A stretch of DNA of 64,000 nt from an uncultured Marinobacter sp. (GCF_947488835.1 NZ_CANLBK010000001.1:186001-250000), one strand, 5' to 3'. Counted from the first letter of the stretch, positions 1-8,204 are shown. Numbers and translations are program-made. The notes: generated by a model from the letters alone, not told the origin.

Positions 1-523
1 AAACGAAAAGGCCGGGTTCTAATCCAAGCAAAGGCAAGGCCGTTGCGGCTAAACAGAACATCGCTGAAAGCACCAAAACTCGAGAATACACGCTACCCAC
101 CTGCTCGTTGGTGAGCATTTGGATGATATCCCGGCGAAGTCTGGTGTAACCGGCACTCAGTATAATGCCAATTGTAGCGAAATAGATCGAGAATATTGCA
201 GTGAGCAGTTGGGCATACAGTCTGAGCTGCTCGATATTGAATTTTTTGTCGTCCGCGCTAAGTGGTGGGAGCCAAGACAGGTTGTTATTGACGTAATCTT
301 CAACGAAAATTAGGGTTGCCAAACCCAAAATGACCCAAAACAGGCTTTTCACACCGATCCATGTGAAAGAGCCTAAAATGCGAGTGTTTTCCTTTGCTTT
401 TGAGAATGAGGCGCTTCTCTTGTACGCGCTGCGCTCAAAGGCAAAGTTTATTTTTCCTAACCATGTTCGGAACTTCCAAAACCAGGGCTTGGAGCTCATC
501 CAGATCTTCAACCAATCTATCAA
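1..523 (-). CDS. partial integral membrane protein in a probable integron cassette
   Basis: The open reading frame runs off the left edge, so about 174 N-terminal residues are visible. They start with a basic, tryptophan-rich segment, followed by three hydrophobic stretches (roughly residues 56-71, 103-122 and 143-163) separated by charged loops, which suggests a multi-span inner-membrane protein. The start is a TTG at 523 preceded by AAGGAG at six-base spacing; the frame is closed by a stop shortly upstream. It begins 13 bases after the stop of the 58-residue ORF at 537-713, so the two may be translationally coupled. I do not recognise the family. Position just beyond an attC-like site suggests it belongs to a mobile gene cassette. 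No function can be given. Confidence 0.6.
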   Translation of the reverse strand, partial: MIDWLKIWMSSKPWFWKFRTWLGKINFAFERSAYKRSASFSKAKENTRILGSFTWIGVKSLFWVILGLATLIFVEDYVNNNLSWLPPLSADDKKFNIEQLRLYAQLLTAIFSIYFATIGIILSAGYTRLRRDIIQMLTNEQVGSVYSRVLVLSAMFCLAATALPLLGLEPGLFV

Positions 524-536
524 AAAGTTCTCCTTC

Positions 537-713
537 TCAATGCTTATTCCAATTGCTAGATTTTGTAACCTCTATCGTTCTGGGAGTAGTTACGGAATCT
601 TCAATCGTTTGGAAGCCCTTTTGCTTCAAACCTTCAAGAGACAGCACAACTTCTGAATGATCGCTTAAAGCTTGCTCGGCTGCTACATTGCACTTACACC
701 GAGCAATCGTCAT
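537..713 (-). CDS. 58-residue hypothetical protein, first ORF of the second cassette
   Basis: An ATG at 713 opens a 58-codon frame ending in TGA at 537. It begins about 60 bases after the attC-like core at 774-779, a normal spacing for the first gene in an integron cassette. The product has two Cys near the start (CKC) and is otherwise soluble and mixed in charge. No strong ribosome binding site is visible upstream. The end of this ORF lies next to the AAGGAG that serves the downstream membrane protein, so it may act as a leader that loads ribosomes. It may also be a chance frame; no family was recognised. Confidence 0.4.
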   Translation of the reverse strand: MTIARCKCNVAAEQALSDHSEVVLSLEGLKQKGFQTIEDSVTTPRTIEVTKSSNWNKH

Positions 714-773
714 TGGCAGATAGCAACACTACGCTAAGGCCAAGATCCAAATCTTAAGCTGCAACTTAGGCAA

Positions 774-875
774 CATAACGCCAATATTCAGCGGCGGCCT
801 TTGCGTAGCGAAGCGGAGAAAAGGCCGTCCGGTGTAGGCCCGTCGGGCCGAAACGAACTGGAATGACTGGTTATA
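774..875 (-). mobile_element. attC-like integron recombination site
   Basis: Read on the minus strand the site is TATAAC, a five-base spacer, ATTCCAG, about 67 bases of GC-rich hairpin-forming sequence, CTGAAT, a six-base spacer and GTTATG. TATAAC pairs with GTTATG (R'' with R'). ATTCCAG pairs with CTGAAT leaving one extrahelical C, which is the asymmetry known for L''/L' in attC sites. The site starts two bases after the stop of the 878-1357 gene and has the orientation expected for the 3' end of that cassette. Length about 102 bp is within the attC range. No integrase gene is visible in the window. Confidence 0.72.
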
Positions 876-877
876 TT

Positions 878-1357
878 TTACCGAGCCACAGTCCGAACTA
901 TCCTATCCTGCGTGCCATCCTCATTTTCCCACCGAAGAGAAATGCTGTAGGCAGACTGCCGAACGCTCAACGGGATCTGAGCAAGAAGGTAAAAACTCTC
1001 ACCTGAGGCCAATGATGGGAAAGGAGTCTTCTGCTCAAAATCTCCATGAACCAATGGATTGTGCTCATTATTCTCTTCGAGCCCAAAGTAGATATCCGTT
1101 GCGGTGGCTTGGCCCGTATTCGTGATAACAAATTTGTTGTTATTGCCCTGCTGCTCCATATGACAACGAAGTTTCGCTTTCTGTGCCTGGCGCTCCTGCT
1201 CTTCCATTTCGGCAAGTTGCTTTCGGCTCAGCTCTGCGTGGACCCGCTCAAGCTCGATTAGCTGTGCATGGTTTCGCCTTGACCGAATGAGCGCAACAGC
1301 CGAAATAACCACGGCGACGACCGAAACCAGTAAGCTGATGATCTCGAAAGGACTCAA
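878..1357 (-). CDS. cassette-encoded membrane-anchored hypothetical protein
   Basis: A 159-residue product with one N-terminal hydrophobic helix (about residues 6-26), then a basic stop (RSRRN), a long charged helical stretch likely to form a coiled coil (about 30-62), and a C-terminal domain rich in beta-strand pattern (about 65-159). The topology suggests a membrane anchor with a cytoplasmic coiled coil and a small beta domain. The start is TTG at 1357 with AGGAG in good position on the minus strand; there is no nearby ATG. The stop lies two bases from the attC-like site, as usual for a cassette gene. The function is unknown. Confidence 0.65.
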   Translation of the reverse strand: MSPFEIISLLVSVVAVVISAVALIRSRRNHAQLIELERVHAELSRKQLAEMEEQERQAQKAKLRCHMEQQGNNNKFVITNTGQATATDIYFGLEENNEHNPLVHGDFEQKTPFPSLASGESFYLLAQIPLSVRQSAYSISLRWENEDGTQDRIVRTVAR

Positions 1358-2011
1358 GTTATCTCCTCAAAATATAATTTGGAGCTCATGAGCGCTCGCA
1401 ACGCGAGTGTCTCATGTAGCGACTTTGTTTGGCTGCCTAGTCCTGCGAGGGTACCAAGAGTCACCTTCTTCTCAGGCCACTCCGGATTTATGGGCATGCG
1501 GTGTGGTTCCAGGCCAATAGTTAAAGACTTGCTGAGAAGATGCGAATAGCACCAAAAAGGCAACGCGATCGCTGATGAATGGCGTACCCTCAGAGACCCG
1601 CTGGTGTCGCTTTCAAGCTGCGTCTTGACGCGCACCAGCGGGTCTCTGAGGGTAGCTAAAAAAGCGTTCAACAACGATCTTCCTTATTGGGTTTCGTGGT
1701 TCAGATCTCAAATTAAAGAATACTGGTTGAATATACAGCTTTCATTATCTAAGTTATTGAGATCTTGGTTCTTTGGGTCTATTGCACTCAACTAAGGTCT
1801 GCCCAAACAGCGTATTAGACCGCACTCTTCGTTATTCAATATCGTGACTTCCACATTGTCACGCATCGCGATTACGTGCTTCTTAAGCAAGCTACTCAAA
1901 AAACTAGCCTAAAACCAAACAATTACAACTGCGCTGCAGTGAAATTCCGTAATATCACCGCGCTATAACGAAGCGGTCACGCGATTACAAGGCTGCGGTA
2001 GGTGAGGGCAC
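1358..2011. other. intergenic stretch without convincing gene
   Basis: No frame here has good coding character. A minus-strand frame at 1354-1674 overlaps the start of the 878-1357 gene by four bases but reads across a perfect inverted repeat and resembles no family. The stretch is AT-richer than the core genes and includes the 22-bp inverted repeat at 1585-1654. It separates the cassette region from the nrdJ operon. Confidence 0.5.
1585..1654. repeat. perfect 22-bp inverted repeat with 26-base loop
   Basis: Arms 1585-1606 and 1633-1654 are exact reverse complements; the loop is 1607-1632. There is no T-run directly after either arm, so it is not a standard terminator. It could be a mobile element remnant, a REP-like palindrome or a recombination-related hairpin. 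It lies between the cassette gene and the housekeeping nrdJ operon. Confidence 0.75.
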
Positions 2012-2044
2012 AAAAAAAGGCCCGAAGCGTTAACCCCGAGCCTT
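2012..2044 (-). terminator. rho-independent terminator of nrdJab
   Basis: On the minus strand an eight-base stem (2044-2037 with 2024-2017, one G-T pair) is followed by seven T. It lies 27 bases after the nrdJb stop. Confidence 0.75.
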
Positions 2045-2070
2045 CCTTTCAATCGGTCAATCGAGTTACG

Positions 2071-2766
2071 TCAACCGCACTTACTATCCCCACAAGACAA
2101 GCAAGTCGCACAGCCGTCCATCACAATCACCGCCTTGGTGCTGCACTTGCCGCACATGGTGGCGTTGGGTGGGAAGTCACCGGCTTTGTCGTCGTTGGTT
2201 GCCTTGGCGTTATTGGCTTCAAACTCCGCACGCTTTTCCGCAAGGATGCGTTTGGTGGTTTCGCTCATTTCTTCGCTTTCCATCAGGCCTACGGCCTTCA
2301 GGTGCTTCTCGATAACCGCGCCAATTTCAGCCACCAGGGAGGGCATGAACACGCCGCCCTTTTTGAAGTAGCCGCCGTTGGGGTCGTATACCGAGCGCAG
2401 TTCTTCAACCAGGAAGGTCAGGTCGCCGCCTTTGCGGAATACCGCCGAGATTACGCGGGTGAGGGCGATTACCCACTGGAAGTGCTCCATGGATTTGGAG
2501 TTGATGAACACTTCGTACGGCTGACGGCTTTCGTGGTCAGTGTCTTCGTTCAGTATGATGTCGTTGATGGTGATGTACATCGCGTGCTCGGCCACGGGCG
2601 GTTTGATCTTGTAGGTGGTGCCTACAAGAAACTCTGGCCGCTCGATGTACTCATTCATTTGTACCAGTGAGGTTTCTGGCTGTGCTGCCGGCTGTGGGCT
2701 GGCTGCATCTGTGTCGGCTTTCTTTACCCGGTAGCCGACGATTTTATTGCTGATTTTAACTGTCAT
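2071..2766 (-). CDS. nrdJb: class II ribonucleotide reductase, C-terminal subunit NrdJb
   Basis: This 231-residue protein is the C-terminal part of the adenosylcobalamin-dependent ribonucleotide reductase, encoded separately as in Pseudomonas aeruginosa. It ends with a cluster of cysteines (CGKC, CATC, CGDSKCG) that in this family carries reducing equivalents to the active site. I place the start at the ATG at 2766 (MTVKIS) because AGGA lies about ten bases upstream; an earlier ATG at 2799 overlaps the nrdJa stop as ATGA and would add 11 residues. It is cotranscribed with nrdJa and ends before a clear terminator. Confidence 0.88.
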   Translation of the reverse strand: MTVKISNKIVGYRVKKADTDAASPQPAAQPETSLVQMNEYIERPEFLVGTTYKIKPPVAEHAMYITINDIILNEDTDHESRQPYEVFINSKSMEHFQWVIALTRVISAVFRKGGDLTFLVEELRSVYDPNGGYFKKGGVFMPSLVAEIGAVIEKHLKAVGLMESEEMSETTKRILAEKRAEFEANNAKATNDDKAGDFPPNATMCGKCSTKAVIVMDGCATCLSCGDSKCG

Positions 2767-2795
2767 GTCTCTATGTCCTGTGTCGGTGTTCCGGA

Positions 2796-4940
2796 TCAAT
2801 ACTTTCCGTAGGTGCCTTCTTTGAGCGCGTCAAACAGGTTGGCGGCGGTGTGCATTTCGCCGTCGTACTCTACCTGTTCGTTGCCTTTCAGCTCTACTTT
2901 GCTGCCGTCGTCGAGGGTGAACTCGTAGAGGGTGTTTTCAAGGTCTTTCTCTTTTACCAGTACGCCCTGGAAGGCTTCCGGGTTAAAGCGGAAGGTGGTG
3001 CAGCCTTTCAGGCCCATGTCGTAGGCGTAGAGGTAAATGTTCTTGAATTCCTGATATTCAAAATCAGTCGGCACGTTCGCGGTTTTCGAAATGGATGAGT
3101 CTACCCACTTCTGTGCGGCGGCCTGGATGTCTACGTGCTGTGCCGGGCTTACATCATCTGCGGTGGTGAAGTAGCTGGGCAGTTTTTTGTCTTCTTCGTC
3201 TGAGAAGGGCATGGCACCGGGGTTTACCAGGTGGCGGTAGGCCAGCAGCTCGAAGGAGAATACGTCGACTTTTTCTTTGGTCTTACGGCCTTCGCGGATT
3301 ACATTACGGGCGTAATGGTGCGAGAAGCTGGGCTCTATGCCGTTACTGGCGTTGTTGGCCAGGGACAGGCTGATGGTGCCGGTTGGTGCAATGGACGTGT
3401 GGTGAGTAAAGCGGCCACCTTTTTCGGCCAGTTTTTCAACCAGCTCTGGCTCAACTTTGGCAATTTCCTGCATGTAGCGGCTGTATTTGGCGTGCAGTAC
3501 GCGGCCTGGCAGTTTATCGCCGATTTTGTGGCCGTCTTTCGCCAATTGTGGGTTTTTGCCCATCATTTTCGGGGTAATTTCAAAGTCGTCGTTCATGATC
3601 GGCGCAACGCCTTTCTCTTCCGCAAGGGCAAGAGACTGGCGCCAGCCTTCTACGGCCATTTCACGTACTACGTCTTCGGTAAACTGTACGGATTCATCAG
3701 AGCCGTATGGCATACGCAGCATGGCGAGGGTTGAGCCCAGGCCCAGAATGCCCATGCCGTGGCGACGCTTGTAGTTGATTTCGTGGCGTTGCTCAGGAAG
3801 AGGCAGGCCGTTGATTTCTACTACGTTGTCCAGCATGCGGGTGAAGATGCCCACTACTTTGCGGTACTTCTCATAGTTGAAGCTGGCTTTGTCGGTGAAC
3901 GGGTAATCCACAAACATGGTCAGGTTCACAGAGCCCAGCAGGCAGCTACCGTAAGGGGGCAGGGGCTGTTCGCCACAGGGGTTGGTGGCGCGGATGTCTT
4001 CACAGAACCAGTTGTTGTTCATCTGATTGACCTTGTCGATCAGGATGAAGCCAGGCTCTGCGTAATCGTAGGTGGAGGTCATGATGGTGTCCCAGATGAA
4101 CTGGGCTTTCAGGGTGCGGTAGATACGGCACGCCACCTTGCCTTCATCGTTAACCACATAGCCGTCGAGGATTGGGAAGTCGCGATACACAAACTGCTTG
4201 GAATCGGCGAGATCCAGGCCTTCTTCTTCCACTTCTTTCTGGGTAACCGGGAAGGAGAGGTGCCAGTCGCTGTCGTTGCGAACGGCTTCAATGAAGTCTT
4301 CGGTGATCAACAAGGACAGGTTGAACTGGCGCAGGCGGCCATCTTCACGCTTGGCCTGGATGAAATCGATGACGTCCGGGTGGTGAACGTCGAAGGTTGC
4401 CATTTGCGCACCGCGGCGGCCACCGGCAGAGGATACGGTGAAGCACATGCGGTCGAAGATATCCATGAACGACAGCGGGCCAGATGTGGTTGCACCGGCG
4501 CCAGCAACGTAAGCACCTTTCGGGCGCAGGGTAGAGAACTCATAACCGATACCACAGCCTGCCTTGAGGGTGAGGCCTGCTTCGTGGTTTTTCTCCAGGA
4601 TGTCGTTCATGGAATCCTGAACGGAGCCAGATACGGTGCAGTTGATGGTGGAGGTTGCAGGCTTGTGCGCTTCGGCACCGGCGTTGGAGGTAATCCGGCC
4701 TGCAGGAATGGCACCGTTTTTAAGAGCCCAGGCAAAGTTCTTCATCTGCTCGGCGCGAACATTTTTGTTCTCTACCTGAGACAGGGCAACCGCAACGCGG
4801 TGATAAGTGGCGTCGATGTCCTTGTCTACAGGTTCGCCGGTTTTCGTTTTCAGCTGGTATTTACTGTTCCAGATATCCAGCGAAGTTTCCTGCATCGGAA
4901 TCGTTGTAACCACTGCCTCTGCTTTAGCCTTAGCGTTCAT
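2796..4940 (-). CDS. nrdJa: class II ribonucleotide reductase, catalytic subunit NrdJa
   Basis: The 714-residue product reduces ribonucleotides to deoxyribonucleotides using adenosylcobalamin, so it works with or without oxygen. The active-site motif NPCGE is present, together with the SxSGxxxS-like and GRRGAQM segments of the barrel. The ATG at 4940 follows GAGGGTGG; a TTG four codons upstream is possible but overlaps that ribosome binding site. It forms an operon with nrdJb. An NrdR-type box at 5077-5091 suggests repression by NrdR when deoxynucleotides are sufficient. Confidence 0.92.
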   Translation of the reverse strand: MNAKAKAEAVVTTIPMQETSLDIWNSKYQLKTKTGEPVDKDIDATYHRVAVALSQVENKNVRAEQMKNFAWALKNGAIPAGRITSNAGAEAHKPATSTINCTVSGSVQDSMNDILEKNHEAGLTLKAGCGIGYEFSTLRPKGAYVAGAGATTSGPLSFMDIFDRMCFTVSSAGGRRGAQMATFDVHHPDVIDFIQAKREDGRLRQFNLSLLITEDFIEAVRNDSDWHLSFPVTQKEVEEEGLDLADSKQFVYRDFPILDGYVVNDEGKVACRIYRTLKAQFIWDTIMTSTYDYAEPGFILIDKVNQMNNNWFCEDIRATNPCGEQPLPPYGSCLLGSVNLTMFVDYPFTDKASFNYEKYRKVVGIFTRMLDNVVEINGLPLPEQRHEINYKRRHGMGILGLGSTLAMLRMPYGSDESVQFTEDVVREMAVEGWRQSLALAEEKGVAPIMNDDFEITPKMMGKNPQLAKDGHKIGDKLPGRVLHAKYSRYMQEIAKVEPELVEKLAEKGGRFTHHTSIAPTGTISLSLANNASNGIEPSFSHHYARNVIREGRKTKEKVDVFSFELLAYRHLVNPGAMPFSDEEDKKLPSYFTTADDVSPAQHVDIQAAAQKWVDSSISKTANVPTDFEYQEFKNIYLYAYDMGLKGCTTFRFNPEAFQGVLVKEKDLENTLYEFTLDDGSKVELKGNEQVEYDGEMHTAANLFDALKEGTYGKY

Positions 4941-5560
4941 TGCCACCCTCAATCTTCAAATATGACTGTTGTCTGTCGATGGCACCCTTATCGGCGGTGC
5001 CATTTCCCTGTAAAAGTTTGCTAAACCTGCGCTTGTGCTCTTGATCTTTGCACGGCGTTTATGTTTCACCGCTGAAACACTATATGTGGTGCTCGCGAGA
5101 ACCTGCTGTAGTGCTCCGGTACCTGATAACCACACCCGGAAAACAACCCCTCAAGCGTTCATTTCGGGGCTTTGGCCGCTAGTATGCTTGCTTTGGTGCA
5201 GGTTTGCCAGAAAGTAGTTTGCCCTATATATGGGATTATTGTGGGGTGAGTATAACAGGATATAGTGGTTTGTGAATTTAAGCTGGGCTATTGATATGTG
5301 ACTTCTTGCAAAGAAAATCAATGGGAAATAGCTTGCAAGAAATAAAAGTTCGGTAAATCCGTCGCTTGGCCGCCAAAATTGGAAATTACTACATGTTGTG
5401 ATCAAAAAATGCGCGAAGTTAGTTGTTTTACTTAGTAAATACACACTGTTTGTGACTCCTGCACGTATTCAAATTGCACGTGTCGCTAAAGTAGTGACGT
5501 GGTGTCGAAAACCGCAGTGGCCCACAGGATGTAATAACGACTATAAAAAGGAACCGAACA
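4941..5560. other. 620-bp divergent intergenic region
   Basis: This gap separates nrdJa (minus) from the secreted protein gene at 5561 (plus). It holds the NrdR-type box near 5077 and must contain both promoters. Short frames on either strand (for example minus 5151-5444) lack a ribosome binding site and resemble no family. The section 5220-5460 is noticeably AT-rich. Confidence 0.5.
5077..5091 (-). promoter_or_regulatory. candidate NrdR box upstream of nrdJa
   Basis: The sequence ACACTATATGTGGTG closely follows the NrdR palindrome ACACWATATWGTGT-type consensus. It lies about 137 bases before the nrdJa start. NrdR boxes usually occur in pairs about 30 bp apart; a clear partner is not seen, which lowers confidence. 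Confidence 0.5.
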
Positions 5561-6379
5561 ATGAAGGGCCTGAAACCTACATTGCTAGCGCTGTGTATTG
5601 CGGGGGTCACACCTGCAACCATGGCTGACATACAGCGCCTGGATGATTCCATGATGGGTAACATCACGGGGCAGGCGGGTGTGAGTATTGAACTTGAAAC
5701 AAAAATCGATATCGGCCGCTTCCTTTATTTCGATGAAGGTGCGCTGGCTATCGAAAACATCAGTATTGGCGGTGCTGAGCGCACGGATTTCTTCGGGTTC
5801 GGCGGGATTGCCGGGCCAACCGGTACGGATCGGTTGGATAACATCCGGATTGATATCGATGTGCTCGCGGATGGCGATGCGGCGATTAATATCGTGCCCA
5901 CAAACTTTGCTGCGGTGGATTTCAGAATCACCACAGGTGCATGGTATCTGGCTGCCACAGACGGAAGTAATAATTACACCGATCTGATTGGTAACTTTTT
6001 TGCGGAAGGCTTAATGGGGCGTGGTTCTATTCACATCGATACCGCAACGGATGTGATGCGCTTCAGAACGGCTTTTGCGATTGAGACCATGGAGTTTGAT
6101 GTGCCGTTCCTGGCGATTGGTGTGCGCGGCATGCAAATTACCGGTGCCGATTACGATCGCACGTTCCCCAGCCCGTTGGATCTGTTTGCTGAGGTGGATC
6201 TCTATATCTACGAAGGCGCTCGGTTCTCTAACGGTTGGTCGTCTTTGGCGATTGAGATGCCGTCGTTCCGGGCGGATATCGGGATAGATGAACTGATTGT
6301 TGGGCAGCAGTCCATCGGCAGTATTTTTGTGGATGACCTTGCGATTACCAATACGTCGATGCGTATCTACGGTCACTAA
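5561..6379 (+). CDS. secreted DUF6160-like protein
   Basis: A 272-residue protein with an N-terminal signal peptide (hydrophobic core about residues 6-17, cleavage after the ATMA segment near residue 22). The mature start (RLDDSMMGNITGQAGVSIEL) is typical of the DUF6160 group, described in some genera as putative pilus-system or outer-surface proteins. The rest is rich in alternating hydrophobic residues and Asp/Ile, consistent with a beta-rich exported protein. The ATG at 5561 has AAGGA at good spacing. It is a single-gene unit ending at the terminator at 6400-6426. Exact function is unknown. Confidence 0.6.
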   Translation: MKGLKPTLLALCIAGVTPATMADIQRLDDSMMGNITGQAGVSIELETKIDIGRFLYFDEGALAIENISIGGAERTDFFGFGGIAGPTGTDRLDNIRIDIDVLADGDAAINIVPTNFAAVDFRITTGAWYLAATDGSNNYTDLIGNFFAEGLMGRGSIHIDTATDVMRFRTAFAIETMEFDVPFLAIGVRGMQITGADYDRTFPSPLDLFAEVDLYIYEGARFSNGWSSLAIEMPSFRADIGIDELIVGQQSIGSIFVDDLAITNTSMRIYGH

Positions 6380-6392
6380 AGGTTGGTGCAGT

Positions 6393-6426
6393 AAAAAAAG
6401 CGGGAGCTCAAGGCTCCCGCTTTTTT
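6393..6426. terminator. bidirectional terminator
   Basis: An eight-base GC-rich stem (6400-6407 with 6413-6420) with a five-base loop is flanked by A7 on the left and T6 on the right. It serves the convergent genes ending at 6379 and 6428. Confidence 0.85.
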
Positions 6427-6427
6427 G

Positions 6428-7222
6428 TTAGCCGAGCAGTAAACTGTCGTCGTCTACCGTTAGGCCTCGCTGCTTTTCAAACAGCTCCAGAAGATCCTTA
6501 ACTTCAAGACCTTCCCGGTCTTTGCCTGCAATATCGAACACCACCTGGCCCTGATGCAGCATGACTGTGCGGGTGCCCACTTCCAGCGCCTGCTTCATGC
6601 TGTGGGTGACCATCAGAGCGGTCAGTTTCTGCTCGTTAATGATCTTGGTGGTGAGTTCCAGCACAAAGGCCGCTGTTTTTGGGTCCAGCGCTGCAGTGTG
6701 TTCGTCCAGCAACAGAATGGCTGATGGGGTAAGGCTTGCCATCAGCAGGCTTACGGCCTGGCGTTGGCCACCGGAGAGTAGGCCCATTTTGTCGCCAAGG
6801 CGGTTTTCCAGCCCGAGGTTCAAAGAGGAAAGGCTTTCCCGGAATTTATCCATGTACTGCTTTTTAACGGCGGTACCCAAACCACGGAACTGGCCACGTT
6901 TGATGGCGAGCGAGAGGTTTTCTTCAATGCTCAAGCCTTCGCAGGTGCCTGCGAGAGGGTCCTGAAAGACTCGTGCTACGCGTCCCGCCCGTTTGTGGGT
7001 TGGCAGTTTGGTAACGTTTACGTTGTCGACCACGATCGTGCCGCTATCGACCAGGGTTTCACCTGCCAGAGCATTCAGGAAGGTGGACTTACCGGCGCCG
7101 TTACTGCCAATCACGGTAACAAATTCGCCCTGATTTACGGTCAGGCTCATGCCTCGCAGTGCAGGGTTCTCCAGTGGAGTGCCCTTGCCGAAGGTAAGCC
7201 GGAGATCGGTTGCGCTGATCAT
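6428..7222 (-). CDS. ABC transporter ATP-binding protein
   Basis: A 264-residue ATPase with Walker A GSNGAGKST, signature LSGGQ, Walker B followed by DEHTAALDP and an H-loop (THSMKQ). It is the last gene of a three-gene importer with the permease at 7232-8134 and the binding protein at 8205-9179. The partner genes belong to the ABC_sub_bind / LivH-like group whose studied members take up amino acids such as tryptophan or other small solutes; the substrate here cannot be read from sequence. A nine-base gap separates it from the permease. Confidence 0.85.
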   Translation of the reverse strand: MISATDLRLTFGKGTPLENPALRGMSLTVNQGEFVTVIGSNGAGKSTFLNALAGETLVDSGTIVVDNVNVTKLPTHKRAGRVARVFQDPLAGTCEGLSIEENLSLAIKRGQFRGLGTAVKKQYMDKFRESLSSLNLGLENRLGDKMGLLSGGQRQAVSLLMASLTPSAILLLDEHTAALDPKTAAFVLELTTKIINEQKLTALMVTHSMKQALEVGTRTVMLHQGQVVFDIAGKDREGLEVKDLLELFEKQRGLTVDDDSLLLG

Positions 7223-7231
7223 AGTGCCTCC

Positions 7232-8134
7232 TCAGGCCTTTTTGCGGGTGAGTTTGTTTACCAAAGAGGTGCGAACACCAGGCAATACTATTGCCAGGGT
7301 AACCAGCACAGCGGTAATCAGGTTCAGATCTTGCGCCTGCAGACCAAGGAAATCAGCGTTCAGTGCGAAGGCGATGGCCAGGCGGTAGATGATGGCACCA
7401 ACCACGCAGGCAATCAGCGCACGCACAACGGTTGATGGGGTAATAACCGCTTCACCACCAATCAGAGACGCCAGGCCAATAACAATGACGCCAACGCCCA
7501 TGGTTACGTCTGCAGCACCTTGGCTCTGGGCAAACAGCGCGCCCGCCAAGCCAACCAGGCCGTTGGATACGGCAACGCCAAGAATGATCATGGCGCCGGT
7601 GGCGATGCCTTGGGCGCGGGCCATTCTGGCGTTAGCTCCGGTGGCGCGCATGGCCAGGCCGGTTTCAGATTTCATGAAGCGCCAGAGCAGAATAAGGGCG
7701 ACAACAATCACGATTGCAAACAGCAATACCGGCACCTGGTGGTAGGCAATGTCCAGCGAGTACCAGGGGGTGAGTACGGTCTCTTCACCAAGTAACGCTA
7801 TGTTTGGTCGCCCCATAACCCGGAGGTTGATGGAGTAGAGGGCAATCATCGTGAGGATGGATGCCAGCAGGTTCAGGATGTTCAGTTTTACGTTGAGTAT
7901 GGCAGTAACTGCACCGGCGGCCATGCCGGCAAGAACGGCAGAACCGGTTGCCAGCCAAGGGTTCCAGCCTTCCATAATAAGAACGGCCGCAACGGCTGCA
8001 CCGAGAGGGAAGCTGCCGTCAACGGTCAGATCCGGAAAATCGAGTACGCGAAAAGAGAGGTAAATACCGAACGCAACCAAACCATAAATAAGGCCAGTTT
8101 CGACTGCGCCGTAAAATGCAATTTCACTGAGCAT
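7232..8134 (-). CDS. ABC transporter permease (BPD_transp_2 / LivH type)
   Basis: A 300-residue integral membrane protein with about eight hydrophobic segments. The segment with DFPDLTVDGSFPLGAAVAA and the later GEAVITPSTVVRALIA region are characteristic of the permease that pairs with ABC_sub_bind-type binding proteins. It lies between the ATPase and the binding-protein gene in the same operon. A stem-loop at 8156-8191 separates it from the binding-protein gene and may lower its expression relative to that gene. Confidence 0.85.
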   Translation of the reverse strand: MLSEIAFYGAVETGLIYGLVAFGIYLSFRVLDFPDLTVDGSFPLGAAVAAVLIMEGWNPWLATGSAVLAGMAAGAVTAILNVKLNILNLLASILTMIALYSINLRVMGRPNIALLGEETVLTPWYSLDIAYHQVPVLLFAIVIVVALILLWRFMKSETGLAMRATGANARMARAQGIATGAMIILGVAVSNGLVGLAGALFAQSQGAADVTMGVGVIVIGLASLIGGEAVITPSTVVRALIACVVGAIIYRLAIAFALNADFLGLQAQDLNLITAVLVTLAIVLPGVRTSLVNKLTRKKA

Positions 8135-8155
8135 GGGAAAGATTCACTGTGGAAG

Positions 8156-8191
8156 AAAAAACGGGCGGGCCCTTTATACAGAACCCGCCCG
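8156..8191 (-). terminator. stem-loop between binding-protein and permease genes
   Basis: On the minus strand an eight-base stem (CGGGCGGG with CCCGCCCG) is followed by T6. It sits in the 70-base gap within the operon, so it probably acts as a partial terminator or mRNA-stabilising hairpin giving more binding protein than permease. Confidence 0.7.
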
Positions 8192-8204
8192 CGTATGTCA
8201 GGTA

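Noticed and set aside
1354..1674. Minus-strand 106-residue frame
   Set aside because: It reads through the perfect inverted repeat, has no ribosome binding site and matches no family.
1667..1732. Possible second attC-like pair (GTTCAAC at 1667-1673 and GTTGAAT at 1726-1732)
   Set aside because: The core heptamers fit, but the inner arms do not pair with a single extra base, and the stretch is AT-rich. Chance is likely.
3759..5024. 421-residue plus-strand frame
   Set aside because: It is antisense to nrdJa and has no known motifs.
5220..5270. Further NrdR-like palindromes (CCCTATATATGGG and ACAGGATATAGTGG)
   Set aside because: They are weaker matches and about 280 bases from nrdJa; probably chance in AT-rich sequence.
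5151..5444. 97-residue minus-strand frame before the DUF6160-like gene
   Set aside because: AT-rich, no ribosome binding site, no family resemblance.
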